A DNA stretch of 64,000 bases from an uncultured Acidimicrobiia bacterium (GCA_903921205.1 CAIXPF010000034.1:51844-115843); one strand, 5' to 3'. Positions 10,090 through 20,011 are shown, counted from the first letter of the stretch. Notes: generated by a model not told the origin, from the sequence alone. Made by a program: numbers and translations.

Positions 10090-11574
10090 TCAGGCCGCTG
10101 CGGCAACGGCGCCTGCGTCCATCCCCGATGCGGCGCGACGCTGGCGGGACCGGCTGATCGCCGCCACGGTCGAGCAGGTGAGCCCGAGACCGGCGAAGAC
10201 CGCGCCGAACAGGAACGTGCCGGCGAAACGCCCGGCCGAGGCCGAGTCGCCCAGCACCACCAGCATGATCTGGATGCCCGACACGATGCCGACATACAGC
10301 ATGGTCTGGTTCATCCCGGTGGCCACGCCGATGTCCTTGGGGTCGACCGACCCGGCCACCAGCGTGGTGTAGGCAGGCGAGCCGATACCGGCCGAGGCCC
10401 CTGAGAGCACCAGACCCAGGACCACCAACACCACCGCCTGGGTCTGCGCGCCGAGCGCGAAGGACACCATCGACGCGATCATCATCGACGACGCCGCCAC
10501 CATCGGGATGCCCTCGCCGACCTTGGTGGTGATGATGCCGCCGAGCGGCGAGCACGCAGCGAACACCCCCGGTCGGGGAGCCATCAGCACCGCCACCAGA
10601 CCGACGCCGTAGCCGAAGCGGTCACCGAGCAGCAGCGGGGTGAGCACGAAACCGCCCATGTAGGCGAACTGGTTCAGCGAGTTGGCCAGCAGCGGCGCGG
10701 TGAACGTGGGTCGCCGGAAGTAGTCGAGCCGCAGCAACGGGTAGGGATGGCGCTTCTCGGTACGGATGAACAGCGTCAGCGCCACCACCGCGCCGAGGGC
10801 GAAGGCCGCGACCCACGGGTCGAACAGGCCGGAGCGCACCGCCACGCTGACCGCCAGCAGGGTGCCCAGGATGGTGCCGGCCAGTGACAGCGACCCGACG
10901 ATGTCGAGCGGCACCTTGGCCCGCAACTCCGACTCGCGCAGCACCCGGGCGGCCAGCAGCCAGGCCACCAGCGAGACGACGGCGAAGAACCAGAAGATGC
11001 CGCGCCAGCCGACGACGCCCACCATGGGGCCACCCACGACCAGACCGATGGTCGGCGCCCCGGTGGTGGCGAACTGGAACCAGCCCATGGCCGTGGCGCG
11101 GCGCTTGAGACCGTAGGCCGCCATCATCAGTGCCATGCCGTTGGGCTGCACCAGGGCCCCGCACATCCCGAACATCACCCGGAAGGTGATCAGCGACGCC
11201 GCGTTCCACGACAGGGCGCACAGCCCGGTGGTGACGACCGACCCGGCGAGGCCCACCAGGAACATCTTGCGATGGCCCTTGATGTCGCCCAGCTTGCCCC
11301 CGAGCGGGGTGAACACCGCCATGGTCAGCATCAGGCCGGTGACGATCCAGCCCAAGGTCGTCCGGCTGGTGCCGAGGTCGTTGGCGATGACCGCCAGGGA
11401 GACCGTGACGATGGTCATCAGCGAGCCGAAGCCCATCACCGCCAGCATCACGGTGAACAGCAGCTTCTTGCGGTAGCCGCTGTCCTCGTCGAACGCCGCC
11501 GCGGCTGCGGCGTCAGCTGCGGCCACATCGTCGGCCGCCGCTGCGTCCTGCGCCATCGGCTTCGTCACGGACAT
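10090..11574 (-). CDS. MFS transporter (DHA2/EmrB-like)
   Basis: Multiple TM helices, PLGGKLGDIKGHRKMFLVG motif A, LGTSRTTLGWIVTGLMLT. Confidence 0.88.
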   Translation of the reverse strand: MSVTKPMAQDAAAADDVAAADAAAAAAFDEDSGYRKKLLFTVMLAVMGFGSLMTIVTVSLAVIANDLGTSRTTLGWIVTGLMLTMAVFTPLGGKLGDIKGHRKMFLVGLAGSVVTTGLCALSWNAASLITFRVMFGMCGALVQPNGMALMMAAYGLKRRATAMGWFQFATTGAPTIGLVVGGPMVGVVGWRGIFWFFAVVSLVAWLLAARVLRESELRAKVPLDIVGSLSLAGTILGTLLAVSVAVRSGLFDPWVAAFALGAVVALTLFIRTEKRHPYPLLRLDYFRRPTFTAPLLANSLNQFAYMGGFVLTPLLLGDRFGYGVGLVAVLMAPRPGVFAACSPLGGIITTKVGEGIPMVAASSMMIASMVSFALGAQTQAVVLVVLGLVLSGASAGIGSPAYTTLVAGSVDPKDIGVATGMNQTMLYVGIVSGIQIMLVVLGDSASAGRFAGTFLFGAVFAGLGLTCSTVAAISRSRQRRAASGMDAGAVAAAA

Positions 11575-11689
11575 CCCCCTCGCTCGACCATGCTGCGACG
11601 CCGGTCCCGATACTTGACGATGTCGTCACGTTACGGGGTCGCACGTGGTGATGGCACAGGACGGTGACCGACGCCACCCCGCGACGTCG

Positions 11690-12778
11690 TCAGACCCGCT
11701 GGGTGGTCCTGGTCCCGAACAGCCCGGACGGCTTGAACAGCAGCACGACGAGGATCAGCACGAACGCGACGACCAGCGAGAAGTTCGACTTCATCCAGCC
11801 GAGACCGGGAAGTTCCTGCCCGTACCCGAGGACGAGACTCTGCACGGCGGCGATCACGAACGACCCGATCACGGCGCCGCCGATGCTGTCGAGCCCGCCG
11901 AGGGTGGCGGCGGCGAACGCGAAGATGACCAACTTGGCCATGAACGCCGGTTCGAGGTTCGTCTGCTTGGCGACCAGGGTCGCGCCGAGCGTGCCGAACC
12001 CCGCGGCAAGGGCCCAACCGAACTGCAAGGTCGGGCCGACCCGGATGCCGGCGAGGCGCGCCGACTCGACGCTGGAGGACACCGCACGGAACCGCAGCCC
12101 CAGCTTCGTGCGGCTCAGCAGCAGATGCAGTCCTACGACGACCACGGCGCACAGAACCAACGAACCGATGGTCTCGTAGCGGAACCTCGCACCGGCGACC
12201 GAGACGAAATCCGCCGGGCCGGCGGGGAACGGGCTGCGGAAGGCGTGGAACTCCAGGCCCCACAACCCGCCGGCGAAGGACTCCAACATGGCCGCGAGCC
12301 CGAAGGTCACCAGCACGACGGGCAGCGGGTCGGTCGGGTCGAACGGCCGGATGAGCACCCGCTCGATACCGGCCCCGGCAGCCGCCATCACCACGCAGGC
12401 CACGCCGATCCCGACCACGACCGGCAGGCCCCACCCCTCGACCACCTGCCAGCACAGGTAGGCCCCGAACATCGACAGGTTCGCCTGAACGAAGTTGATG
12501 ATGCCGGTTGCCTTGAAGATGAGCACGACCCCGATCGCCGTCATCGCATAGGCCACCCCGTTGCTGAGGCTGTCGAACAGCCGCTGCAGCAACAGGCCGG
12601 GGAAGTCCTCGGTGAGGATGGGCGGCAGCAGCGCCACCACGGTGATCGCCAGCAACCCGCCGAGAACGGCGCTGCCCCGATCGATGGGCCGGCGCCGCCG
12701 AGCAGGGGGCGCAGTTGGCGCCGGCGCGGCCGGGGCGTGGCCACCGTTCACCGGCTTGGTCGTGGAGAGGGAATCCAT
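11690..12778 (-). CDS. branched-chain amino acid ABC transporter permease (LivH-type)
   Basis: LLQRLFDSLSNGVAYAMTAIGVVLIFKATGIINFVQANLSMFGAY, AATLGGLDSIGGAVIGSFVI typical of LivH. Confidence 0.88.
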   Translation of the reverse strand: MDSLSTTKPVNGGHAPAAPAPTAPPARRRRPIDRGSAVLGGLLAITVVALLPPILTEDFPGLLLQRLFDSLSNGVAYAMTAIGVVLIFKATGIINFVQANLSMFGAYLCWQVVEGWGLPVVVGIGVACVVMAAAGAGIERVLIRPFDPTDPLPVVLVTFGLAAMLESFAGGLWGLEFHAFRSPFPAGPADFVSVAGARFRYETIGSLVLCAVVVVGLHLLLSRTKLGLRFRAVSSSVESARLAGIRVGPTLQFGWALAAGFGTLGATLVAKQTNLEPAFMAKLVIFAFAAATLGGLDSIGGAVIGSFVIAAVQSLVLGYGQELPGLGWMKSNFSLVVAFVLILVVLLFKPSGLFGTRTTQRV

Positions 12779-12858
12779 GGCTAATAACTATATCGAACGC
12801 TCTACTATGTCAACCTTCCGAGTCCCTCCTCGCGCACCCCGAACTACGCTCGGCGCCG
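12779..12858. promoter_or_regulatory. AT-rich divergent promoter/operator region between livH-type permease and TetR-type regulator
   Basis: AT-rich island in very GC-rich DNA; minus-strand TTGACA (12813-12808) with TATAGT/TAGTTA just before the livH start; direct repeat ACTATRT at 12787 and 12804. Confidence 0.5.
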
Positions 12859-13497
12859 ATGGGCCGCCGACCGACCGATGCCCGCAACCGACTCGCCGCG
12901 GCCGCCGCGGCGCTGCTCCGCGACCGGGGCTACCACGCCACCGGCGTCAAGGAGATCGCGGCGAAGGCCCGCGTCCCCATGGGGTCGCTCTACTTCCACT
13001 TCCCGGGTGGCAAGCAGGAGCTCGTGCTGTCGGCGGTGACCGAGTCGGGCTCCGGCATCGACGCCGCGATCGACCAGGCCATCAGTCTGCATCCGACGGC
13101 CCGGCACGCGGTTGCCGCATTCATCGATCACCTCGCCAACACCCTCGAGACGTCGGGATACGAGACCGGCTGTCCGCTCGCCACCACCGGGCTCGAGCTC
13201 GGCGTCGGAGACGACCCGCTGGCGGCGGCGATCTCCTCGTGGTTCCGCTCGTGGACGTCGCACCTCGCCGAGGCGTTCGCGGCCGAGGGCCGACCGGATG
13301 CGGAGCAACTCGCGACCTTCGTGCTCTCCGCCGTCGAGGGCGGCCTGCTGCTGGCCCGGGTGGCGCGCGACCTCGGGCCGCTGCGGCAGGTCGCCGCCGG
13401 CGTCGACCGGCTCCTGACCCCCACCGCCGGGGACGCCGAGCCCGGCCCCCCATCCGACGAGGCGGCGGACCGACGAGCCGACGTCCCCGCGCCGTAG
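12859..13497 (+). CDS. TetR/AcrR family transcriptional regulator
   Basis: MGRRPTDARNRLAAAAAALLRDRGYHATGVKEIAAKARVPMGSLYFHFPGGKQEL: N-terminal TetR HTH. Confidence 0.93.
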   Translation: MGRRPTDARNRLAAAAAALLRDRGYHATGVKEIAAKARVPMGSLYFHFPGGKQELVLSAVTESGSGIDAAIDQAISLHPTARHAVAAFIDHLANTLETSGYETGCPLATTGLELGVGDDPLAAAISSWFRSWTSHLAEAFAAEGRPDAEQLATFVLSAVEGGLLLARVARDLGPLRQVAAGVDRLLTPTAGDAEPGPPSDEAADRRADVPAP

Positions 13498-13530
13498 CGC
13501 TTCGGCCGCGACGCCGACCGGCTGCGCCGC

Positions 13531-14832
13531 TCAGGCGGTGGCGACCGCGCCGGGGGCCGGGCGACGACGCTCGCCGGCCATGGTGGCGAGCACGCCGACG
13601 ATCAGCAGGACGCCGAGCCCGGCGGCCGCGAGGTTGAGGTCGTGGTAGCTGCGGGCGGCGACGATGGCACCGGCGGAGATACCGGCCGTAGCCCCGAACC
13701 CGGCCATGCACAGGTCGCCGGCGCCCTGGACGCTGGCCCGCTGGCTGACGGGGAAGCTCTCGGTGAGCAGGCCGCTCGAGGCGATGATGCCGAAGCACCA
13801 GGCCAGGCCGACCACGGTGAGCCCGCCGGTGACGCCGATGAACCCGTCGCTGGGGGTCATGCCGGCCCAGATCGCGCCGGCGACGCACAGGGCACCGGCC
13901 GTGATGAGCATCGGGTAGCGGCCCACCCGGTCGGTCAACGAGCCGATGAACGGGCTGAGGGCGTACATGCCCAGAATGTGGCTGAACAACATGATGCTGA
14001 TGGCGGTGTTGGTCTGACCGCCCTCCTTCATGTGCAGCGGCGTCAGCGTCATCGTGCCGACCATGGTGGCCTGGCTGATCATCATGCCCAGCACCGCCAG
14101 ACGGGCCCGCGGATTGGCCAGGATGAGCTTCATCGACGCGGTGAACGGCAGTCGGCCCTCTTCCTTGGTCTGGCCGACGCCACCGGCCACCACCAGCGGG
14201 TCGGGCCGCAGCCGCCACTCGATGATGGCCGCGCCGACCAGGAACAGCAGCGCCCCGACCAGGAACGAGCCGCCGTAGTCGGGCAGTCCGAGGCGACGAC
14301 CGGCCGGGTCGAACACCGACAGCGACACCAGCGAGCCGAACCCGGAGCCGATGGTGGTGGCCCACACGATCAGGCCGATGGTGCGGGCCCGGTGCTCCGG
14401 CTTGGCGAGGTCGGCCGCGGCATAGCGGGTGGCCATGTTGGTGGCGTTGCCGACGCCGATGCAGGCCACGCCGAGCGGCAGCAACGGGAAGAACCGGGTC
14501 ACCGCGGCCATGACCGCCAGGAAGGCTCCGAGGGCGCCGATCAGATAGCCCAGCCGAAGCCCGGGCCTGCGGCCGGAACGGGCCATGAGCCGGGCGAGCG
14601 GGAACGAGCCGGTCGCCGCACCGATCGAAAGGCAGGCCGCCGACAGGCCGGCCAGGCTCTTGCTCCCGGTCAGGTCGTTGGCCAGCAACGCCGTCACCGA
14701 GTAGCCCGACACCAGGCCCATGCCACCGCAGATCTGGCTGCCGAGCAAGGTCCGCACGGTGCGCTTCTGGATCGCCTCGACGTCGAGCGGGGCCGTCGCG
14801 GCACTCGTCGATGAGTTCTCAACCTGCGTCAT
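13531..14832 (-). CDS. MFS transporter
   Basis: ~12 TM helices, ARLMARSGRRPGLRLGYLIGA and SLTDRVGRYPMLI motifs. Confidence 0.87.
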   Translation of the reverse strand: MTQVENSSTSAATAPLDVEAIQKRTVRTLLGSQICGGMGLVSGYSVTALLANDLTGSKSLAGLSAACLSIGAATGSFPLARLMARSGRRPGLRLGYLIGALGAFLAVMAAVTRFFPLLPLGVACIGVGNATNMATRYAAADLAKPEHRARTIGLIVWATTIGSGFGSLVSLSVFDPAGRRLGLPDYGGSFLVGALLFLVGAAIIEWRLRPDPLVVAGGVGQTKEEGRLPFTASMKLILANPRARLAVLGMMISQATMVGTMTLTPLHMKEGGQTNTAISIMLFSHILGMYALSPFIGSLTDRVGRYPMLITAGALCVAGAIWAGMTPSDGFIGVTGGLTVVGLAWCFGIIASSGLLTESFPVSQRASVQGAGDLCMAGFGATAGISAGAIVAARSYHDLNLAAAGLGVLLIVGVLATMAGERRRPAPGAVATA

Positions 14833-15135
14833 GAACAGCCCCCCGGCATGCGCCCGGCCGACGGGGCGCAGCTCCGACGGTAGCGATCCGCCCCTCCGGT
14901 GGCACGATGCTGTGGTCGAGGTCACACCCGGACCCGGAGGACCCCCACCGGACGCGGACGGGCGAGCGTCACCCGGGGCCCGCCGGGCCCGCGATCGGTG
15001 CGAGTCGGACCCGCTCGGGCGGGCCGTCCGGGACTGGCCACGGCGACGGCCCTGTACAGTTCGTTCCTCCCGCAAACCCGTGCCGTGACCAAACGTTTCG
15101 GCGCGCGGCTGCAGCGACCGAACAGGTGAGGCCCA

Positions 15136-15660
15136 ATGGAGAAGAGAAGAGTCGCTCGGTGGTCGTTGGCGGCGGTTCTCGTTGCCTCAGTGCTCATCGC
15201 CACCGGCTGCAGTGGCACGAAAGCGGGCACCGAATGGCAAACCATGACCTTGATCCAGGCCAAGCCCGTGCTCGTCGAACTGTCCGATGGGGACGACGTT
15301 CGGGAACACGGGGAGGGGATGGCCTTCGAGGCGGAGCTCGATGATCAGGGTGGGAAGCCGGTGGCCCGGTTGTTGGGTCATCACCTCATCGTCGACACCC
15401 CGGGCGATGACGGCATCGGCGAGCCGTCGTTGGAGGAGCGCTTCGTCACCCTCTCCCTGATCTTCGAATCCGGCGATGCGATCCTCGTTCAGGGCGCCAA
15501 CGTCTATCCGCCCGATCAGAGGATCCTCAAGGCCGACGCTCCGCAGTACCGCGCCATCGTCGGTGGAACAGGGGCGTACAAGGGGATTCGAGGTCAGGTG
15601 AAGACCACGAGGAATGGGGACGAGACGTACACCCATGTCCTCGAGTACACGTTGGACTGA
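15136..15660 (+). CDS. lipoprotein with allene-oxide-cyclase/dirigent-like barrel
   Basis: MEKRRVARWSLAAVLVASVLIATGCSGT lipobox; YRAIVGGTGAYKGIRGQVKTTRNGDETYTHVLEYTL resembles AOC/dirigent C-terminal motifs; AGGTGAGG RBS upstream. Confidence 0.65.
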   Translation: MEKRRVARWSLAAVLVASVLIATGCSGTKAGTEWQTMTLIQAKPVLVELSDGDDVREHGEGMAFEAELDDQGGKPVARLLGHHLIVDTPGDDGIGEPSLEERFVTLSLIFESGDAILVQGANVYPPDQRILKADAPQYRAIVGGTGAYKGIRGQVKTTRNGDETYTHVLEYTLD

Positions 15661-15777
15661 GACGGCGGTCAACGTGCCGGACGCCTGCGCCACCCGTTCC
15701 GAGCGACGTTGCCGGGACGCGGAACGGGCGGTCACCCCGCCGCCGCAGGGTGACCGCCCGTTCCCACGGGCAGGGAC

Positions 15778-16956
15778 TCAGAGGTCGATCTTGTACAGCT
15801 CGGCGGCGTTGTCCTGCAGGATGCGCTTCTGCACCGCCGGATCGAGGGCACCGATGGCCTCGCGCACCCGCTCCACGCTGTGGGGGTAGAGGCAGGTCGG
15901 GTGAGGGATGTCGGTCTCGAACAGGATGCGCTCGGCGCCGAGGTGCTCCACCGCCGGGGCGAGCGTGCGGCTCTCGAACCAGAAGCAGCCGTAGAACTGC
16001 CGGCGGAAGTATTCCGACGGCTTCATCGACAGGTGGCGGAGGTGCTCGGGGGCGGTCTCGCCGCACTGGTAGTCGAGGGCGTCGAGCAGGAACGGGATCC
16101 AGCCGATGCCGCTCTCGACCGACACGAACTTGAGGTTCGGGTGGCGCTCGGGCACGTCACTGACCAGCAGGTTCACCATCCAGCGCAGCTGGCCCAGGAA
16201 GATCGCGGCGCCACCGAGGCTGATCTTCACGTCACCCGGCCACGTCGAGTAGGGCACGGTGCCCGACCAGTTGATGTCGCCCTCGGACGCCCCGATGTGG
16301 AAGTTGATCGGCATCTCGAGCGCCTCGCACACCTCCCAGAACGGCCGCCACTCGGGCTGCGCGAAGTTGGGCATCCCCGAGTCGTGAGGGTTCGAGCACA
16401 TCACGATGCCCTTGGCCCCGTTGCGCTGCATGCGCTCGACCTCGCTGACGCAGGCGTCGATGTCCCACCACGGCACCAGCGCCATGGGCAGGATGCGTCC
16501 ACCCGAGCGGGCCTGCAGGTCGCTCATCCAGTCGTTGTAGATCTCCACGCAGGCGATGCGCAGGGCCCGGTCCTCGATGCGCAGGAAGTTCTGGTTCCCG
16601 AAACCGCCGACGTTCGGGTACACGATGCCGTGGCTGACACCCATCTGGTCCATCAACTGCAGGCGGGCATCGCAGTCGTAGGACGCCGCATGGACCATGT
16701 CGAAGTCGTGCTTGAGGAACTCGAGGCCGAGCATCTTCTCGCCGTCGGGGCGGATGGCGCTGACCGCGGAGTTCCCGGCAAGGGGGATGTCGCCGTTGAC
16801 GACCCACTTCTGGCGGCCGCGGTGCTCCTTGATCTGCGGGACGAGGTCCTTGTACTTGGCCGGGGCCAGCGAGGTCCACAGGTCGGGCGGCTCGGTCCAG
16901 TGGGTGTCGGTGTCGATGATGTTGACGCCGGGAAAGATCGGGCTGACTGCGGGCAT
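15778..16956 (-). CDS. amidohydrolase family protein (ACMSD-like TIM barrel)
   Basis: IIDTDTHWTEPPDLW, GVSHGIVYPNVGGFGNQ, RILFETDIPHPTCLYPHS. Confidence 0.88.
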   Translation of the reverse strand: MPAVSPIFPGVNIIDTDTHWTEPPDLWTSLAPAKYKDLVPQIKEHRGRQKWVVNGDIPLAGNSAVSAIRPDGEKMLGLEFLKHDFDMVHAASYDCDARLQLMDQMGVSHGIVYPNVGGFGNQNFLRIEDRALRIACVEIYNDWMSDLQARSGGRILPMALVPWWDIDACVSEVERMQRNGAKGIVMCSNPHDSGMPNFAQPEWRPFWEVCEALEMPINFHIGASEGDINWSGTVPYSTWPGDVKISLGGAAIFLGQLRWMVNLLVSDVPERHPNLKFVSVESGIGWIPFLLDALDYQCGETAPEHLRHLSMKPSEYFRRQFYGCFWFESRTLAPAVEHLGAERILFETDIPHPTCLYPHSVERVREAIGALDPAVQKRILQDNAAELYKIDL

Positions 16957-17060
16957 GTCGATCCACCTTTCTGAGCCTGTGGGGCATCCACGCGCCACAG
17001 GCCGTCCAAGGCACCTGACAGTACCGTCAAGTCGCGAGCCGCGCCGAGGCGGCCCGGCCC

Positions 17061-17092
17061 GCCATCGCAATACCAACAGGTATGGCGACGGC
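17061..17092. promoter_or_regulatory. 32-bp imperfect palindrome, possible operator or hairpin
   Basis: GCCATCGCAATACCAACAGGTATGGCGACGGC: half-sites match at 12 of 16 positions, core ATACC-N4-GGTAT perfect. Confidence 0.45.
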
Positions 17093-17118
17093 GGGCGGAG
17101 TGAAACGAGCCGGAAGAC

Positions 17119-17697
17119 TCAGACCACGGCACCGGCAGCAGTTGCGGCGGGCACCTCGACCAGCCGACCGGTGGTGACGTCGTAGATGTAGCCGTAGACC
17201 GGGATGGTGCCGGGCACCAGCGGGTGGGAACGGATGCGCACCACGTCGTCGACCACGCTCTGGGCGAGATCACCGATGGTGAGCCAGCTGATGTAGCGAC
17301 CCTCGGCCGAGCCGGGACCGGTGCCCACGTCGGTGAAACCGTCGGCACCGAGCGCCGCGGTCTCCAGGCTCGACGCAAGAAGGTCGCCCATCAGGGCGTC
17401 GGTGAAGAACTCCATGCCGCAGTTGGTGTGATGGATCACGAACCACTCACGGGTCCCGAGCAGCTTGTAGGAGATGACCAGCGAACGGATGGCATCGTCG
17501 CTGGCCCTGCCGCCGGCGTTGCGCACCACGTGCGCGTCGCCCTCGGCCAGGCCGGCGTACTTCGCCGGGTCGAGCCGGGCGTCCATACAGGTGAGAATGG
17601 CGAAGCGGCGGGCCGGGGGCATGGCCAGCCCGCCCTTGTCGCCGAAGCTCGCGGCATAGGTCTCGTTGGCCGAGAGGACTTCCTGCAGAACGGACAT
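17119..17697 (-). CDS. beta-carbonic anhydrase-like protein
   Basis: CMDARLDP (CxDxR), [26 protein letters not shown] (HxxC) zinc ligands. Confidence 0.92.
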   Translation of the reverse strand: MSVLQEVLSANETYAASFGDKGGLAMPPARRFAILTCMDARLDPAKYAGLAEGDAHVVRNAGGRASDDAIRSLVISYKLLGTREWFVIHHTNCGMEFFTDALMGDLLASSLETAALGADGFTDVGTGPGSAEGRYISWLTIGDLAQSVVDDVVRIRSHPLVPGTIPVYGYIYDVTTGRLVEVPAATAAGAVV

Positions 17698-17775
17698 CGG
17701 GCGTCTCCCCAGGTCTCCGCCACGGCCCGGTTGGCCGCGGACGAACTCGAACGCGTCCAACCTACCGATCCGACC

Positions 17776-17795
17776 CATAATTGTCGACTTTTATG
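17776..17795. promoter_or_regulatory. 20-bp palindromic operator-like site in AT-rich island upstream of the carbonic anhydrase
   Basis: CATAATTGTCGACTTTTATG: symmetric at 8 of 10 half-positions, within the AT-rich segment 17776-17817. Confidence 0.5.
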
Positions 17796-17859
17796 ATCGG
17801 ATTTATCTTCTTTACATCGCCGCTCCTGGAACCACAGCCACCCGAGCGGCCGAGCGCGT

Positions 17860-19479
17860 TCAGATCGGCGGCAGGGGGCGCACCCGGCGGGCGTTGCGTG
17901 CCGGACGACGACGGGGCGAACGAGCAACCGCCTCGCACAGCACCGCCCGGGTGTCGGCGGGGTCGATCACGTCGTCGATCCCGAACCCGTCGGCGGCGCG
18001 CAACGCCCCCGCCCGGGACATGAAGTCGTCGATGATCTCGCTGCGCCGGGCCGCCGGGTCCTCGGCCGCGCCGTACTCATGACGGAACAGCACGTCGATC
18101 GCCCCTTCGATCGACATGGCCGAGATCTGCGCCTGCGGCCAGGCCACCGCCAGCTCGGCCTGGTGGGACCGGCCACCGGCCATCGCGTAGTAGGCCAGCC
18201 CGTAGCCCTTGCGCAGGATGACGGAGTACCGCGGCACCGTGGCGGCACCGAGCTCCCACAGGAACCGGGCCGACCAGCGCACCAGGTTCGACTCCTCGGC
18301 GCCCATGCCCACCAGGAAGCCGGGGGTGTCCATCAGGTACACCAACGGGATGCCGTAGGCATCGCACATGGCGATGAACCGCGACCCCTTGCGGCACGCC
18401 CCGGCGTCGAGGATGCCGGCGAGGTGACCGGCCTGGTTGGCCACGATGCCCACCGGGCGGCCACCGAGGCGGGCCAGGGCGGTGACGATGTTGCGGGCGT
18501 TGGTCGGGCGCAGCTCGAACACCGAACCACGGTCGGCCACGGCCTCCACCACCTTGCGCACGTCGTAGCCACGGCGCAGGTTGGCCGGCACCAGCTCCCG
18601 CAGCTCGGGGCAGGAACGGTCGACGGGGTCCTCGCAGGGCTGCACCGGCAGCTCGGCGGCGGCGCTCGAGGGCAGGTACGACAGGAAGCGGCGGGCCGCG
18701 GCGACCGTGGCGGCATCGTCGGCGACGGCGAGCTCCACCGCCCCGTTGCGATCGGCCTGCAGCTCGGCGGAGCCCATGTCCTCGGCGGTGAGGTCCTCCC
18801 CCACGCCTGCCTTGACCAGGCGGGGCCCGGCCATACCGATCGTCGAACCGCCGCGCACCATGATCGTGCAGTCCGACAGCGCCGCCAGGTTGGCCGGCCC
18901 GGCGAAGCCGACCCCGGGCACGATGGTCACCGTCGGCACCCAGCCCGACAGCCGTTCGATGCCGTCGAGCCAGCTGCCGATGCGCCACATGCCACCCACC
19001 GCGAAGCTGCGGGCGTCGAGGCCGTCCTGGATGCGGTGGCCGCCGCCCTCGACGATCATCACCAGCGGGTACCCGCCGTCGTTGGCGAGGTCCATCATCC
19101 GGGTCATCTTGTGGCTGCCCACCACGCCCATCGAGCCGCCGGCGATCGACCCGTCGGTGGCCAGCACCGCAACCGGCCGCCCGTCGATCCGGGCCGTACC
19201 GCAGACGATGCCGTCGGCCGGCGCGTGCATGCCGGCGTTGAAGGGGTTGTCCCGGGTCGGACCGGCCAACCCGCCCATCTCCCGGAACGTGCCCTCGTCG
19301 ACCAGCGCCAGGATGCGGTCGCGGCAGGTCATACGGCCGGCATCGTGGCTGCGGCGCGTGGCCTCGGCCCGGGCTTCGTCGGTGGTGAGCGCCCGGGCGG
19401 CGTCGACCTCGGCGAGCAACCGGTCCATCTCGGCGGCTCCGGTGGTCGTACGGGGGTCGTTGGCGGAGGCGGGCATCAT
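17860..19479 (-). CDS. acyl-CoA carboxylase carboxyltransferase subunit
   Basis: RDRILALVDEGTFREMGG, GRPVAVLATDGSIAGGSMG, RFIAMCDAYGIPLVYLMDTPGFLVGMGAE. Confidence 0.93.
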   Translation of the reverse strand: MMPASANDPRTTTGAAEMDRLLAEVDAARALTTDEARAEATRRSHDAGRMTCRDRILALVDEGTFREMGGLAGPTRDNPFNAGMHAPADGIVCGTARIDGRPVAVLATDGSIAGGSMGVVGSHKMTRMMDLANDGGYPLVMIVEGGGHRIQDGLDARSFAVGGMWRIGSWLDGIERLSGWVPTVTIVPGVGFAGPANLAALSDCTIMVRGGSTIGMAGPRLVKAGVGEDLTAEDMGSAELQADRNGAVELAVADDAATVAAARRFLSYLPSSAAAELPVQPCEDPVDRSCPELRELVPANLRRGYDVRKVVEAVADRGSVFELRPTNARNIVTALARLGGRPVGIVANQAGHLAGILDAGACRKGSRFIAMCDAYGIPLVYLMDTPGFLVGMGAEESNLVRWSARFLWELGAATVPRYSVILRKGYGLAYYAMAGGRSHQAELAVAWPQAQISAMSIEGAIDVLFRHEYGAAEDPAARRSEIIDDFMSRAGALRAADGFGIDDVIDPADTRAVLCEAVARSPRRRPARNARRVRPLPPI

Positions 19480-19627
19480 CTCTCCCTGGAGGTCGAACGG
19501 TGCGCCGACCCTACGACGCCGCTCACCCCGGCAGCCATGCCCGGCCGCGGTGGACCGGCGGCCCGCAGCACGTACCATCGGGTCTGCGGCGCGCCACCGC
19601 CCCGCCCCTGACGACAAGAAGGTTCCC

Positions 19628-20011
19628 GTGGCCACCATCGCCCTGACCGAGAGCACCTTTCAGCAGACCATCGAGGACAACGACATCGTCCTGGTGGACT
19701 GGTGGGCGTCATGGTGCGGACCGTGCCGCACGTTCGGCCCGATCTTCGAGGCCTCCTCCGACCAGCACGAGGACATCGTGTTCGGCAAGATCGACACCGA
19801 GGCCGAGCAGGGCCTCGCCGCCGCTGCGCAGATCCAGTCGATCCCGATGCTGATGATCTTCCGCGAGGGCATCCTGCTGTTCGCCCAGCCCGGTGCCCTG
19901 CCCGGCGAGGCGCTCGAGGACCTCATCGGCCAGGTCCGGGCCCTCGACATGGACGAGGTGCGGGCCTCGGTCACCCACGAGCACGGGCCGGGCTGCGACC
20001 ACGACCACTGA
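19628..20011 (+). CDS. thioredoxin with His/Cys-rich C-terminal tail
   Basis: GTG start; VLVDWWASWCGPCRTFGPIFE (WCGPC); ends HEHGPGCDHDH. Confidence 0.92.
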   Translation: MATIALTESTFQQTIEDNDIVLVDWWASWCGPCRTFGPIFEASSDQHEDIVFGKIDTEAEQGLAAAAQIQSIPMLMIFREGILLFAQPGALPGEALEDLIGQVRALDMDEVRASVTHEHGPGCDHDH

